Source: an uncultured Verrucomicrobiota bacterium
GTDB lineage: Bacteria > Verrucomicrobiota > Kiritimatiellia > RFP12 > UBA1067
Assembly (NCBI GenBank): GCA_946615275.1
Contig: CAMOHV010000099.1
Location: 1 to 5,728, forward strand
Direction: 5' to 3'
DNA: 5,728 nt
The notes below the pieces were generated by a model, which did not search any database, was not told where the DNA came from, and saw nothing but the letters and a program-made list of their open reading frames with translations. Made by a program: the position numbers and the translations under genes. This document shows positions 1 to 5,728 of the stretch, piece after piece (positions within the stretch are counted from its first letter, which is position 1; each line of letters starts with the position of its first letter).

Positions 1-1974
1 CGTGAACGCACGGTCGATCTCTCCCTGGATCGCCGCCGTCGCGTCGCCGTCCACCGGATCCACGCGGACGCGCCTCGGCGTTCCGGCCACGTCACCCAGC
101 TTCGTGAACCTGGCCGCGAACCCGCCGCCGTCGCGCATGGCGACGTCTAGGACGTCCGCCGCCGTGACGACACGCTCGTCCTTCGTGCAGTCGTCAAGCT
201 TCCAGACTCCCCACTTGTCGCGCTTCCGCCCGTCGCCGAACGCGAGCATCTTCCACTTCCCGCCGCCGAGGAACGCGAGGTCGATCTTCATCGCGCGCCC
301 CTCGTCGCCGTTCAGCGCGGCCAGGAACCAGGCGTCCCCCGAACGCTTCGCGAACGCGGCGCATCCGCCGATCTCGCTGCCCGGAAGGCAGATGGTCTCG
401 TCGTAGACGGCGGGGATCGTCTTCACGAAGTCCGCCATCGGGCTTTCGAGATACGTGCCCGGCCTGTCGCCGAAGCAGAGGAACGGCGCGGAGAACACGA
501 TTCCCTGCGCGAGCTCCCGCGCCCATGTGAAGTGGATGAGCTCCCTCTGCTCGAAGACCATGGGCGTGTAGTCGGCACGGCCCTGCACGAGGCGGCAGAA
601 CGGGAGGATGCAGTCGTGCGACCGCGGCAGGACGCGCCCGTAGCGCGTGATGTGCCATTCATGCCCGCGGATGGCCTCGCGCGCGAGCTCGTGCGGCCAC
701 GTGCGCTCGCGACCCGTGGGCTTCACCGCGCCGTGGTAATCGACGAAGAGCCCCACTTCCGCGCAGTCCCGGCTGGTCTCCTCGTACCACTGCGTCCAGA
801 CGTGGTTCGCGGGCGGCATGAAGTCGATCTTTATGCCCACCGCCCCGCATTCCTTCACGCGCTGGAGATACGGCAGGCGCGTCTCGGGCGTGGGCACCTC
901 ATTTGAATGCACCCAGACCGCCGTCTTGACGCCGATCGAGAGTCCGTACGCGATGACCTCCTTCAGGCAGGCCCACTGGTCCTTGTCGCCGTCCTGCCAT
1001 TTGCGCCATCCGGCGTCGATGAGGTAGTACTCGAAGCCGAGCGCCTTCGTCTTGTCGTACCAGTCGCGCTGCTCGGCATAGACGGGATTGCCCGCTGGAA
1101 GCCACTGCCAGATGCAGCGCCCGGGGCGGCAGAAATCCCTTGCCGCGAGCGACGGATCGGACGGCGGCGGACAGAGGTTCTTCACGATATCGGAGTTGGC
1201 GAGCGCGTTCAGGTCGCGCACCGCGAGTGTGACGCGCCACGGCGTGACGCCTTCGCCGGACTGCTCGAAGCCCTCCTTGTCCGCATGGAAGAACGCCTCG
1301 ATCCGCCGCCCGCCGACGGGCCTCACCGCGAGGTCGGTGTAGTTGACGAGGTTCGCCTCGGTGAGCATCAGATAGCCGCCCGCCGCGAGCTTCGCCGTCA
1401 TGGGCAGGCAGAGCGTCTTCCCCGCCGGCAAGTCGTCGGCGGATGATGTCATGTATGGCGTTTCGTAGGAACCAATGCCCATCTGATACCACACCTTCGC
1501 GCCCTTCGGAAGCGTCCACGACGACGCCTCCCCCGCGATGCGGCGCGTTTGGGCGCCGGGCAGACGGTAGCGGTACGCCACGCCGTCGTCGAAGGCGCGC
1601 ATCTCAAGCCGCATCAGCTCCTTTCCCGTGGCGGCGTCGAGCACCGGCCAGACGGACTCCTTGAAGCTGTTCACGGCCTTGGCGTGATTGCCCGCGAACG
1701 GATACGTCTCGGAGAACGCGCGCGTCTGCGGCACTCCGAGGCGCACGCCCTTCCCGAGGTCGCGCCCGTCCACCGTCACGCCCATCGGCGACGGCTCCAG
1801 CACGACGCGCCCGTCCATCGTCACCGAGTGGGCCAGACGCCCTTCGCCGTCCACCACGACCTCCGCCGAGACGTTCCCGGACGGGGACGAAATGGTTTCC
1901 GCTCCGGCGACCAAGGCGGACATTGCGCCCGCCGCGCACAGAGCGCAGACATTGCTGAGTTTAGAAGTGTTCAT
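1..1974 (-). CDS. Secreted GH97 family glycosidase, retaining alpha-galactosidase-like; 3' end beyond window
   Basis: An uninterrupted frame runs from ATG at 1974 to the left edge (658 residues seen, no stop). The start is fixed by an in-frame TAA at 1989-1987 and a following signal peptide (MNTSKL, hydrophobic core, cleavage near VAGA/ET). Residues about 27-265 fit the GH97 N-terminal beta-sandwich. About 285-540 fit the (beta/alpha)8 catalytic barrel, with IWQWLPAGNP (288-297), YYLIDAGW (316-323), KTAVWVHSNE (350-359) and GIKIDFM (380-386). About 548-623 fit the GH97 C-terminal domain, ending GGGFAARF. D384 sits where retaining GH97 alpha-galactosidases carry their nucleophile, and E439 in RGHEW lies 55 residues later, suiting the acid/base; inverting SusB-type enzymes lack that Asp. 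Family is confident; alpha-galactosidase specificity is inferred. Oddly, residues 636-658 resemble the start of a pectate-lyase/GH28-like beta-helix (GDATAAIQGEID), suggesting a two-domain fusion. The gene follows the beta-helix gene and has its own promoter. Confidence 0.9.
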   Translation of the reverse strand, partial: MNTSKLSNVCALCAAGAMSALVAGAETISSPSGNVSAEVVVDGEGRLAHSVTMDGRVVLEPSPMGVTVDGRDLGKGVRLGVPQTRAFSETYPFAGNHAKAVNSFKESVWPVLDAATGKELMRLEMRAFDDGVAYRYRLPGAQTRRIAGEASSWTLPKGAKVWYQMGIGSYETPYMTSSADDLPAGKTLCLPMTAKLAAGGYLMLTEANLVNYTDLAVRPVGGRRIEAFFHADKEGFEQSGEGVTPWRVTLAVRDLNALANSDIVKNLCPPPSDPSLAARDFCRPGRCIWQWLPAGNPVYAEQRDWYDKTKALGFEYYLIDAGWRKWQDGDKDQWACLKEVIAYGLSIGVKTAVWVHSNEVPTPETRLPYLQRVKECGAVGIKIDFMPPANHVWTQWYEETSRDCAEVGLFVDYHGAVKPTGRERTWPHELAREAIRGHEWHITRYGRVLPRSHDCILPFCRLVQGRADYTPMVFEQRELIHFTWARELAQGIVFSAPFLCFGDRPGTYLESPMADFVKTIPAVYDETICLPGSEIGGCAAFAKRSGDAWFLAALNGDEGRAMKIDLAFLGGGKWKMLAFGDGRKRDKWGVWKLDDCTKDERVVTAADVLDVAMRDGGGFAARFTKLGDVAGTPRRVRVDPVDGDATAAIQGEIDRAFT
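1918..1974 (-). repeat. Signal-peptide coding repeat, copy A (GH97 gene)
   Basis: The first 19 codons of the GH97 gene match the first 19 codons of the beta-helix gene at 53 of 57 bases by direct comparison. The encoded peptides are MNTSKLSNVCALCAAGAMS and MNTSKLGKVCVLCAASAMS. Similarity stops sharply after the TCC codon downstream and just before the ATG upstream, so the repeat covers only the start codon, n-region and hydrophobic core. Confidence 0.8.
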
Positions 1975-1978
1975 GTCA

Positions 1979-1984
1979 TTTTCC
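1979..1984 (-). promoter_or_regulatory. Weak ribosome binding site of the GH97 gene
   Basis: GGAAAA on the minus strand ends 4 nt before the ATG at 1974, with its GGA core 8-10 nt upstream. This is only a partial Shine-Dalgarno match. It supports the chosen start but would not decide it alone; the upstream in-frame TAA and the signal peptide are stronger evidence. Confidence 0.4.
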
Positions 1985-1994
1985 GTTTAACAGA

Positions 1995-2035
1995 TTTGCA
2001 TTATGCAGTTTAGCATTATGCTATTTTGCATAACG
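1995..2035 (-). promoter_or_regulatory. Operator-like array: three GCAT-N-ATGC sites at 15-bp spacing
   Basis: GCATTATGC occurs at 1998-2006 and again at 2013-2021, and a degenerate copy, GCATAACG, begins at 2028. The three starts are exactly 15 bp apart. Each full copy is an odd-length palindrome; the middle one extends to TAGCAT-N-ATGCTA (2011-2023) and the first to TGCAT-N-ATGCA. The first and third copies also share TTTGCAT (1995-2001 and 2025-2031). The array starts at or just after the predicted transcription start and stays within the GH97 leader, a position suited to a repressor. The stop codon of the beta-helix gene (TAG, 2023-2021) falls inside the middle palindrome. The cognate regulator is not in the window. 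Confidence 0.6.
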
Positions 2036-4813
2036 AGTACATTGTATCAGATCAACATGATAGAGACAATGAGTAATTCCGGCCGAACACGGCGAGGACG
2101 GCATGGCACAGTCCGTGCCGGGGACAGGTTCAACGGAGAAGTCGTCGAGATGCCACATGCCCTCCTTGCCGTTCGACATGAAGCCGATCCAGTCGAGCGT
2201 GCGGAATCTCGGCGTGACCTTGAGCCCCTCCGCCGTCACCGGATCGCCGTCCGGCGGCGTGACCGTACACGACCACGTACCGGCTTTCGGACCAGAAACG
2301 TGCAACAGGACCTCGACCCCGACCCAGGCGTCAACCGGCACGTCGGCGACCTTCCGTCCGCCGGCCACGACGCGGCCTGCGGCGAACGAGACCGTCGGCC
2401 CAACCGCGAACTGAGGCTCTCCTTCCTGCCGGTAGTCGCGGCACTCGAACTGCGGATGCGCCTTTCTGTCCGTGCGGAAACGCCAGCGGATGCGCACGCT
2501 TCCTTCGTACGCGCCGATCCGCGCCTCCAAACGCGGATGCAGCAGCAGCGTGTGCGTGGGGCTGTCCGCAAGGCGCAGCGAACGCTTGCCGGACGCCGCC
2601 GTCTCGTCCGTGACCGTCGCGCCGCGCTCGCCATAGACCGCGAACACCCCGAGCTTCTTTTTGCCGGTCGTTCCCGTCTTGAACGCCTCGAAGCCGCAGC
2701 TTCCGCTCGTGGGGTACGTGGGATACCAGCGCGGTGCGGGCGGGGCGTCCTTCATCGGCGGATAGCGCGTGTCGTCCATCGCGTCGGCGCGCCATGCGGC
2801 GCCGTCCTTCAGAACGCCCGCGTCCGTCCAGTCCCACGGAACGAAGCCCATCTTGCGCGCGGGGGACTCCGCCGCCATCCTCCAGTCGCCGTGCGCCGGA
2901 TCGCTGAAAAACGGATCGCCCACGCGCGAGGCGCCGTCGTGCCCTTCCGCGCGCCATGCATCGAGCGACTTTCCGAAGAACGCCTTGGGCGAGACGCTGC
3001 CGCCCGTGCACCAGAAAAGGTTGCCGTCCATCACGACGTCGGTCACCTTGCCGCCGTTCATGCCGCCCCGGATGACTTGCGCGGCGGCGTTCGTCCACCA
3101 GAACACGTTGTTGGTGACGATGATCGTCGTGTGTTTCTCCGCGCGGAAACGCACGAATCCCGACTTGTCGAAATTGGCAAGAACATTGTTTGCGAACGTG
3201 TTGCCCTTCCCGTAGTGCTGATTCACCGCGGCATCACGGCAACGATCCACCAGGTTGGACGCGAACAGGATGCCGGTCGAGCCTTCGTCCGTGTACAATC
3301 CAAAGGCCGGCGCCCCGCCGCTCCTGTATCCGTTCACGTCGTGGATCCAGTTGCCGACGACCTTCGTTCCCTCCGAGTCGCCCAGCGTGTACACGCCGGC
3401 CATGTCCGAGAGGACACCCCACCCGATGTGGTGGATGCGGTTCCACGACAAGCGGTTGCGCTTCGCGACAGTCGGAACGTACCCCCAGTTCCAGCCCACC
3501 GCAATGCCCGTGTAGCGGAAGTCGCCGATGTCGTTGTGGACGATCTCGTTGTCCGGTGAGTGCCCGATCCACACGCCGTTCGCGCCATTGAGCGTATGGC
3601 CACCAGAACGGATGATGCAGTTCGAAACGCAGTTGAACGCCGCAATGCAGTCGGGCCTCTCCTCCTTCCAGTCCGCCGTGTCTCCGATGTACACGCCGCC
3701 GCCGCCAAGATCCTCGATCAGGCAGCGGACGATGCGATTGTCCCTGCATCCACGCTTGAGCCAGACGCCATGCATCCCGACATGCGAAAGTCGGCAGCGC
3801 TCCATCGCGAATCCGCGTACGCCGTCGCCGATGATTGCGGCGTCGCGGACATTCTGCGCGCTCTGCCTGTTCTCCACGCCGCCGTCCGGCAACTTCCACG
3901 CGGCATGCTCGAACGCAAGCCCCTCGAACGACACGTTGCGCACGAACGTGCCGGATAGCGGGTTGCCGGCAAAGACCGCGAATCCCGGCGCGACGGGCAC
4001 GACGGCGCGCGTCGCCTCGATGCGCTCGCCCGCGAGCGGGATGTACAATAGCTCGCCCGCCTTCACATCGTGGAACCACTCGCCCGGCGCGTCGAGCGCG
4101 CCACGGTAGTTCTCGAGCGCATAGCGCGGCCTGCCCCAGGAGAACAACGGACGCGACGGCCCCTGCCGAAGCACGACCAAGCCCTTCCCCGCGTCAAAGT
4201 GCGCCACGCGGCTGCGGGCATTGTCCCAGCTCTGCCAAACCAGGACCTCCACGCGGGCAAGCTCGTCGATGGAGAGCGCGGCAAGCGGATCCAGGTCACC
4301 CTCGTTTGCGATCAGCACCTGGCGCAGCGTGTCCAGCGGCTTGCCCGTGAACGGGTTCTTCCAGCTTTTGTCTGGTTCGCGCATGTAGAGGTAGAACTCG
4401 TTCGGCGTGCGCGCGCGCTGCGCGCGCCGCCCGTTGACGTACAGCTGCTCGAACGACAGACCTTCCGGCACGCGCGCGCGCCAGATGCCGTCCGCTCCCG
4501 CCGTGAACGGCGGCAGCTCCACGCCGCCGTCGAACACGGCTTCCCCCTCCTTTGCGGCGGCAAAGCGCACATTGGAGTCGTCAGGCGTGAATGTCGCCGC
4601 CTGCGCGACTGGGTAACGGCCCGACGACACCGACACGTCGGCGACCCGGCCATCTGGGATTGCGCCCGCCGCGCGGAGCGCGCGGACCTTCTCGAGCGCG
4701 GCGGCGATGCTGCGCACCTCGCCGTCAGGACTCATCGTCACGTCCGCCGCCATGACGGACATTGCGCTCGCCGCGCACAGAACGCAGACTTTGCCGAGTT
4801 TAGAAGTGTTCAT
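2021..4813 (-). CDS. Secreted right-handed parallel beta-helix glycosidase, GH141-like, with C-terminal beta-sandwich
   Basis: This complete 930-residue protein starts with a Sec signal peptide (MNTSKLGKVCVLCAASAMS, cleavage near MAA/DV). ATG 4813 is preferred to GTG 4843 because the GH97 gene starts at the same MNTSKL and cannot extend much upstream. There is no clear Shine-Dalgarno. Residues about 30-290 form an N-terminal beta-rich region (VFDGG, EQLYVNGRRAQRAR). About 300-650 carry beta-helix coils rich in N-x-I/V repeats, with motifs typical of GH141-like proteins: YTGIAVGWNWGY (434-445), GVLSDMAGVYTLG (466-478), GLYTDEGSTG (505-514), QHYGKGN. D470, D509 and E510 are candidate catalytic acids. 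A concanavalin-like/jelly-roll domain starts near 705 (GFEAFK, ASGKRSLRL) and ends near VEPVPG at about 896. Residues 912-930 are encoded by promoter DNA and are probably not functional. The beta-helix fold is firm. GH141 (alpha-L-fucosidase/xylanase family) is recognition from memory; another polysaccharide-active beta-helix family is possible. Confidence 0.85.
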   Translation of the reverse strand: MNTSKLGKVCVLCAASAMSVMAADVTMSPDGEVRSIAAALEKVRALRAAGAIPDGRVADVSVSSGRYPVAQAATFTPDDSNVRFAAAKEGEAVFDGGVELPPFTAGADGIWRARVPEGLSFEQLYVNGRRAQRARTPNEFYLYMREPDKSWKNPFTGKPLDTLRQVLIANEGDLDPLAALSIDELARVEVLVWQSWDNARSRVAHFDAGKGLVVLRQGPSRPLFSWGRPRYALENYRGALDAPGEWFHDVKAGELLYIPLAGERIEATRAVVPVAPGFAVFAGNPLSGTFVRNVSFEGLAFEHAAWKLPDGGVENRQSAQNVRDAAIIGDGVRGFAMERCRLSHVGMHGVWLKRGCRDNRIVRCLIEDLGGGGVYIGDTADWKEERPDCIAAFNCVSNCIIRSGGHTLNGANGVWIGHSPDNEIVHNDIGDFRYTGIAVGWNWGYVPTVAKRNRLSWNRIHHIGWGVLSDMAGVYTLGDSEGTKVVGNWIHDVNGYRSGGAPAFGLYTDEGSTGILFASNLVDRCRDAAVNQHYGKGNTFANNVLANFDKSGFVRFRAEKHTTIIVTNNVFWWTNAAAQVIRGGMNGGKVTDVVMDGNLFWCTGGSVSPKAFFGKSLDAWRAEGHDGASRVGDPFFSDPAHGDWRMAAESPARKMGFVPWDWTDAGVLKDGAAWRADAMDDTRYPPMKDAPPAPRWYPTYPTSGSCGFEAFKTGTTGKKKLGVFAVYGERGATVTDETAASGKRSLRLADSPTHTLLLHPRLEARIGAYEGSVRIRWRFRTDRKAHPQFECRDYRQEGEPQFAVGPTVSFAAGRVVAGGRKVADVPVDAWVGVEVLLHVSGPKAGTWSCTVTPPDGDPVTAEGLKVTPRFRTLDWIGFMSNGKEGMWHLDDFSVEPVPGTDCAMPSSPCSAGITHCLYHVDLIQCTRYAK
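2041..2069 (-). promoter_or_regulatory. Sigma70-like promoter for the GH97 gene
   Basis: On the minus strand a -35 hexamer TTGTCT (2069-2064, 4 of 6 to consensus) is followed by exactly 17 bp and a -10 hexamer TACAAT (2046-2041, 5 of 6). The expected transcription start is near 2034, giving a 5' leader of about 60 nt to the GH97 ATG. The block is strikingly AT-rich against the GC-rich genes on both sides. It overlaps the last codons of the beta-helix ORF. The promoter implies that GH97 can be transcribed independently of the upstream genes. Prediction from sequence only. Confidence 0.6.
4757..4813 (-). repeat. Signal-peptide coding repeat, copy B (beta-helix gene)
   Basis: This is the partner of the segment at 1918-1974, with 4 differences in 57 bases. 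Three of the four differences change an amino acid conservatively within the n-region or core. The leaders upstream of the two ATGs are unrelated except for the last AC before ATG, so the promoter or leader was not copied with it. Confidence 0.8.
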
Positions 4814-4839
4814 GTGATTATATTGTCGGCTGCTCATTC

Positions 4840-5728
4840 TCACCTGAAATCAATGCAGAGGCCGTTCTTCATGATGCTGAGATTTATGCCCCCTGCATCG
4901 ATGAACACCTTGTAGTGCCGCGAATCACCCGGGAACGGAACGACCGACACAGATATGGAATCTGCCGACAGCACGACATTCTCCGCAGAGCATATTCTGT
5001 AGATTCCGTTCTCCGGCTTTACCGAACCGCCCACGACGACGCGGAACGAAGGGCCAAGAGTGAGCTTGCCGGCCACCGTCGTCCCCGCAATCGCGCCGCC
5101 CGCGTTCGCGGCGACCGAAATCGTCCCGCCGCCTTCAAGCGCCAAGTCCCCCGCCACCGTGCCGGAGCCTGAGAGCGCCACCGTCGCGAACGCATGGCCG
5201 TTTATGCCGGAAAGCGTCGAACCCGCGCCGAGCGAAATCGCGTCCGCCGAGACGCAATTGTAGAATTCAGGATCATCTGCATTCGCCCATTTGTACTTCA
5301 GGTATCTCTCGGCGAGTTCGATCTCCGCGAGGGAAAGCTTGTTCGAGAAGACGACGACTTCGCCGTACATGAGGCCGTTCGCCGTCCGCCCATTCGCCCA
5401 GGTGCCGAGCCCGAAACAGCCAAACTTTGTGCTATACGTGTAGGCATAAGAGACGATTTCAAAACCGCCCGTGAATTTCGAATTCGAAGGATTCTTGCTC
5501 TCGCCGTTCACCCGAAAGATCAAGGAGCCGGCCGCAAGGCTGGCGTCGTTATAGACTCCGCCCCACCAGTTGCCTCCGTTCATGAGGTCTGAATGCGCAT
5601 AATAGCGAGCATCCTGCTGATCCTCCCAGTCCTCAATGCCGCGGATGCCGCAGGGGAAAGGCGTGTAGCCGGGATAGTTGCTGATATGGCCAGGCTGGCC
5701 GATGAGAGGACCGCCGCCATAGCGGCTG
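4840..5728 (-). CDS. LamG-like / autotransporter-type beta-strand repeat surface protein, C-terminal part
   Basis: The frame is open from the right edge to TGA at 4842-4840, giving about 295 residues with no start visible; the Met at 5583 is internal because the frame continues upstream without a stop. The first ~150 residues look like the second half of a LamG/concanavalin A-like domain: DLMNGGNWWGGVYNDA, FGLGTWANGR, then the typical closing strand and helix (YGEVVVFSNKLSLAEIELA, ERYLKYKW). The remaining ~140 residues are Gly/Ala/Val/Ser-rich with short alternating beta-strands (STLSG, VALSGSGTVAGDLALEGGG, KLTLGPSFRVVVGG), as in autotransporter-associated beta-strand repeats. It ends in a compact strand pair (FIDAGGINLSIMKNGLCIDFR region) with no outer-membrane barrel, PEP-CTERM or LPXTG signal. 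Role: probably surface or secreted, perhaps glycan binding or adhesion; no catalytic motif is visible. Only 26 bp separate its stop from the beta-helix start, so the two are probably co-transcribed. Confidence 0.75.
   Translation of the reverse strand, partial: SRYGGGPLIGQPGHISNYPGYTPFPCGIRGIEDWEDQQDARYYAHSDLMNGGNWWGGVYNDASLAAGSLIFRVNGESKNPSNSKFTGGFEIVSYAYTYSTKFGCFGLGTWANGRTANGLMYGEVVVFSNKLSLAEIELAERYLKYKWANADDPEFYNCVSADAISLGAGSTLSGINGHAFATVALSGSGTVAGDLALEGGGTISVAANAGGAIAGTTVAGKLTLGPSFRVVVGGSVKPENGIYRICSAENVVLSADSISVSVVPFPGDSRHYKVFIDAGGINLSIMKNGLCIDFR

Noticed and set aside
899..1519. Minus-strand frame of 206 codons within the GH97 gene
   Set aside because: It is an out-of-frame shadow. The frame from 1974 reads GH97 motifs continuously through this interval.
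2045..2062. Inverted repeat TATCA...TGATA between the -35 and -10
   Set aside because: Five-base arms in AT-rich DNA are expected by chance; there is no second copy to support an operator.
2105..2119. Hairpin GGCAC-AGTCC-GTGCC near the end of the beta-helix gene as a terminator
   Set aside because: The stem is only 5 bp, there is no following T-tract, and it lies within coding sequence.
2003..3559. Long plus-strand open frame (518 codons) opposite the beta-helix gene
   Set aside because: Its product is Arg-rich with no domain or hydrophobic pattern, it starts inside the operator array, and it mirrors the minus-strand gene, which has a signal peptide and clear motifs. GC-rich DNA with few stops explains it.
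4407..4430. Alternating GC tract (GCGCGCGC twice) in the beta-helix gene
   Set aside because: It encodes the Arg/Ala-rich stretch RRAQRAR in frame and fits local GC and codon bias; no sign of a regulatory or mobile element.
4817..4822. TATAAT on the minus strand just before the beta-helix ATG
   Set aside because: It lies only 3 nt from the ATG and there is no -35-like hexamer 16-18 bp upstream, so it is unlikely to be a promoter for this gene.
4814..4843. GTG start at 4843 overlapping the upstream TGA, which would imply translational coupling of the beta-helix gene
   Set aside because: It would place ten extra residues before the MNTSKL signal peptide that the GH97 gene starts with directly, and no Shine-Dalgarno precedes it.
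4070..4915. Plus-strand open frame (281 codons) across the 5' end of the beta-helix gene
   Set aside because: Arg/Ala-rich shadow frame. Its similarity to the frame ending at 2013 comes only from the antisense of the repeated signal-peptide segment.

Overview
The window is GC-rich coding DNA, and all of its real genes lie on the minus strand. It reads, in transcription order from right to left, as part of a secreted carbohydrate-active enzyme cluster. The style of the proteins (LamG plus beta-strand-repeat surface protein, Sec-exported beta-helix enzyme, GH97) suggests a Gram-negative glycan-degrading bacterium. The PVC group (Kiritimatiellota, Verrucomicrobiota or Lentisphaerota) is my best guess. 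That is an inference from protein style and GC content, with no marker gene to prove it.

Layout: (1) 5728-4840, the C-terminal part of a LamG/concanavalin-like and beta-strand-repeat surface protein, running off the right edge. (2) 4813-2021, a complete 930-residue exported right-handed beta-helix protein that resembles GH141 glycosidases, with a C-terminal beta-sandwich domain. (3) 1974-1, a long exported GH97 glycosidase of the retaining, alpha-galactosidase-like type. It runs off the left edge, and just after the GH97 C-terminal domain it appears to begin a second beta-helix domain. Genes 1 and 3 are open to the window edges; I translated them directly across the full interval without meeting a stop.

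The only substantial non-coding signal is an AT-rich block at about 1975-2078. It holds a good sigma70-like promoter (TTGTCT, 17 bp, TACAAT). Immediately downstream of the expected transcription start are three GCAT-N-ATGC type sites at exact 15-bp spacing, which look like an operator array for the GH97 gene. The last 19 codons of the beta-helix ORF, including its stop, are made of this promoter/operator DNA.

The beta-helix and GH97 genes share an almost identical 57-nt 5' segment encoding the signal peptide (53 of 57 bases), although the mature proteins are unrelated. This suggests that a signal-peptide cassette has been copied between them. Together the enzymes would act outside the cytoplasm on alpha-linked galactose/fucose-type glycans, with the LamG protein as a surface or glycan-binding partner. 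The substrate is not determined by the sequence.
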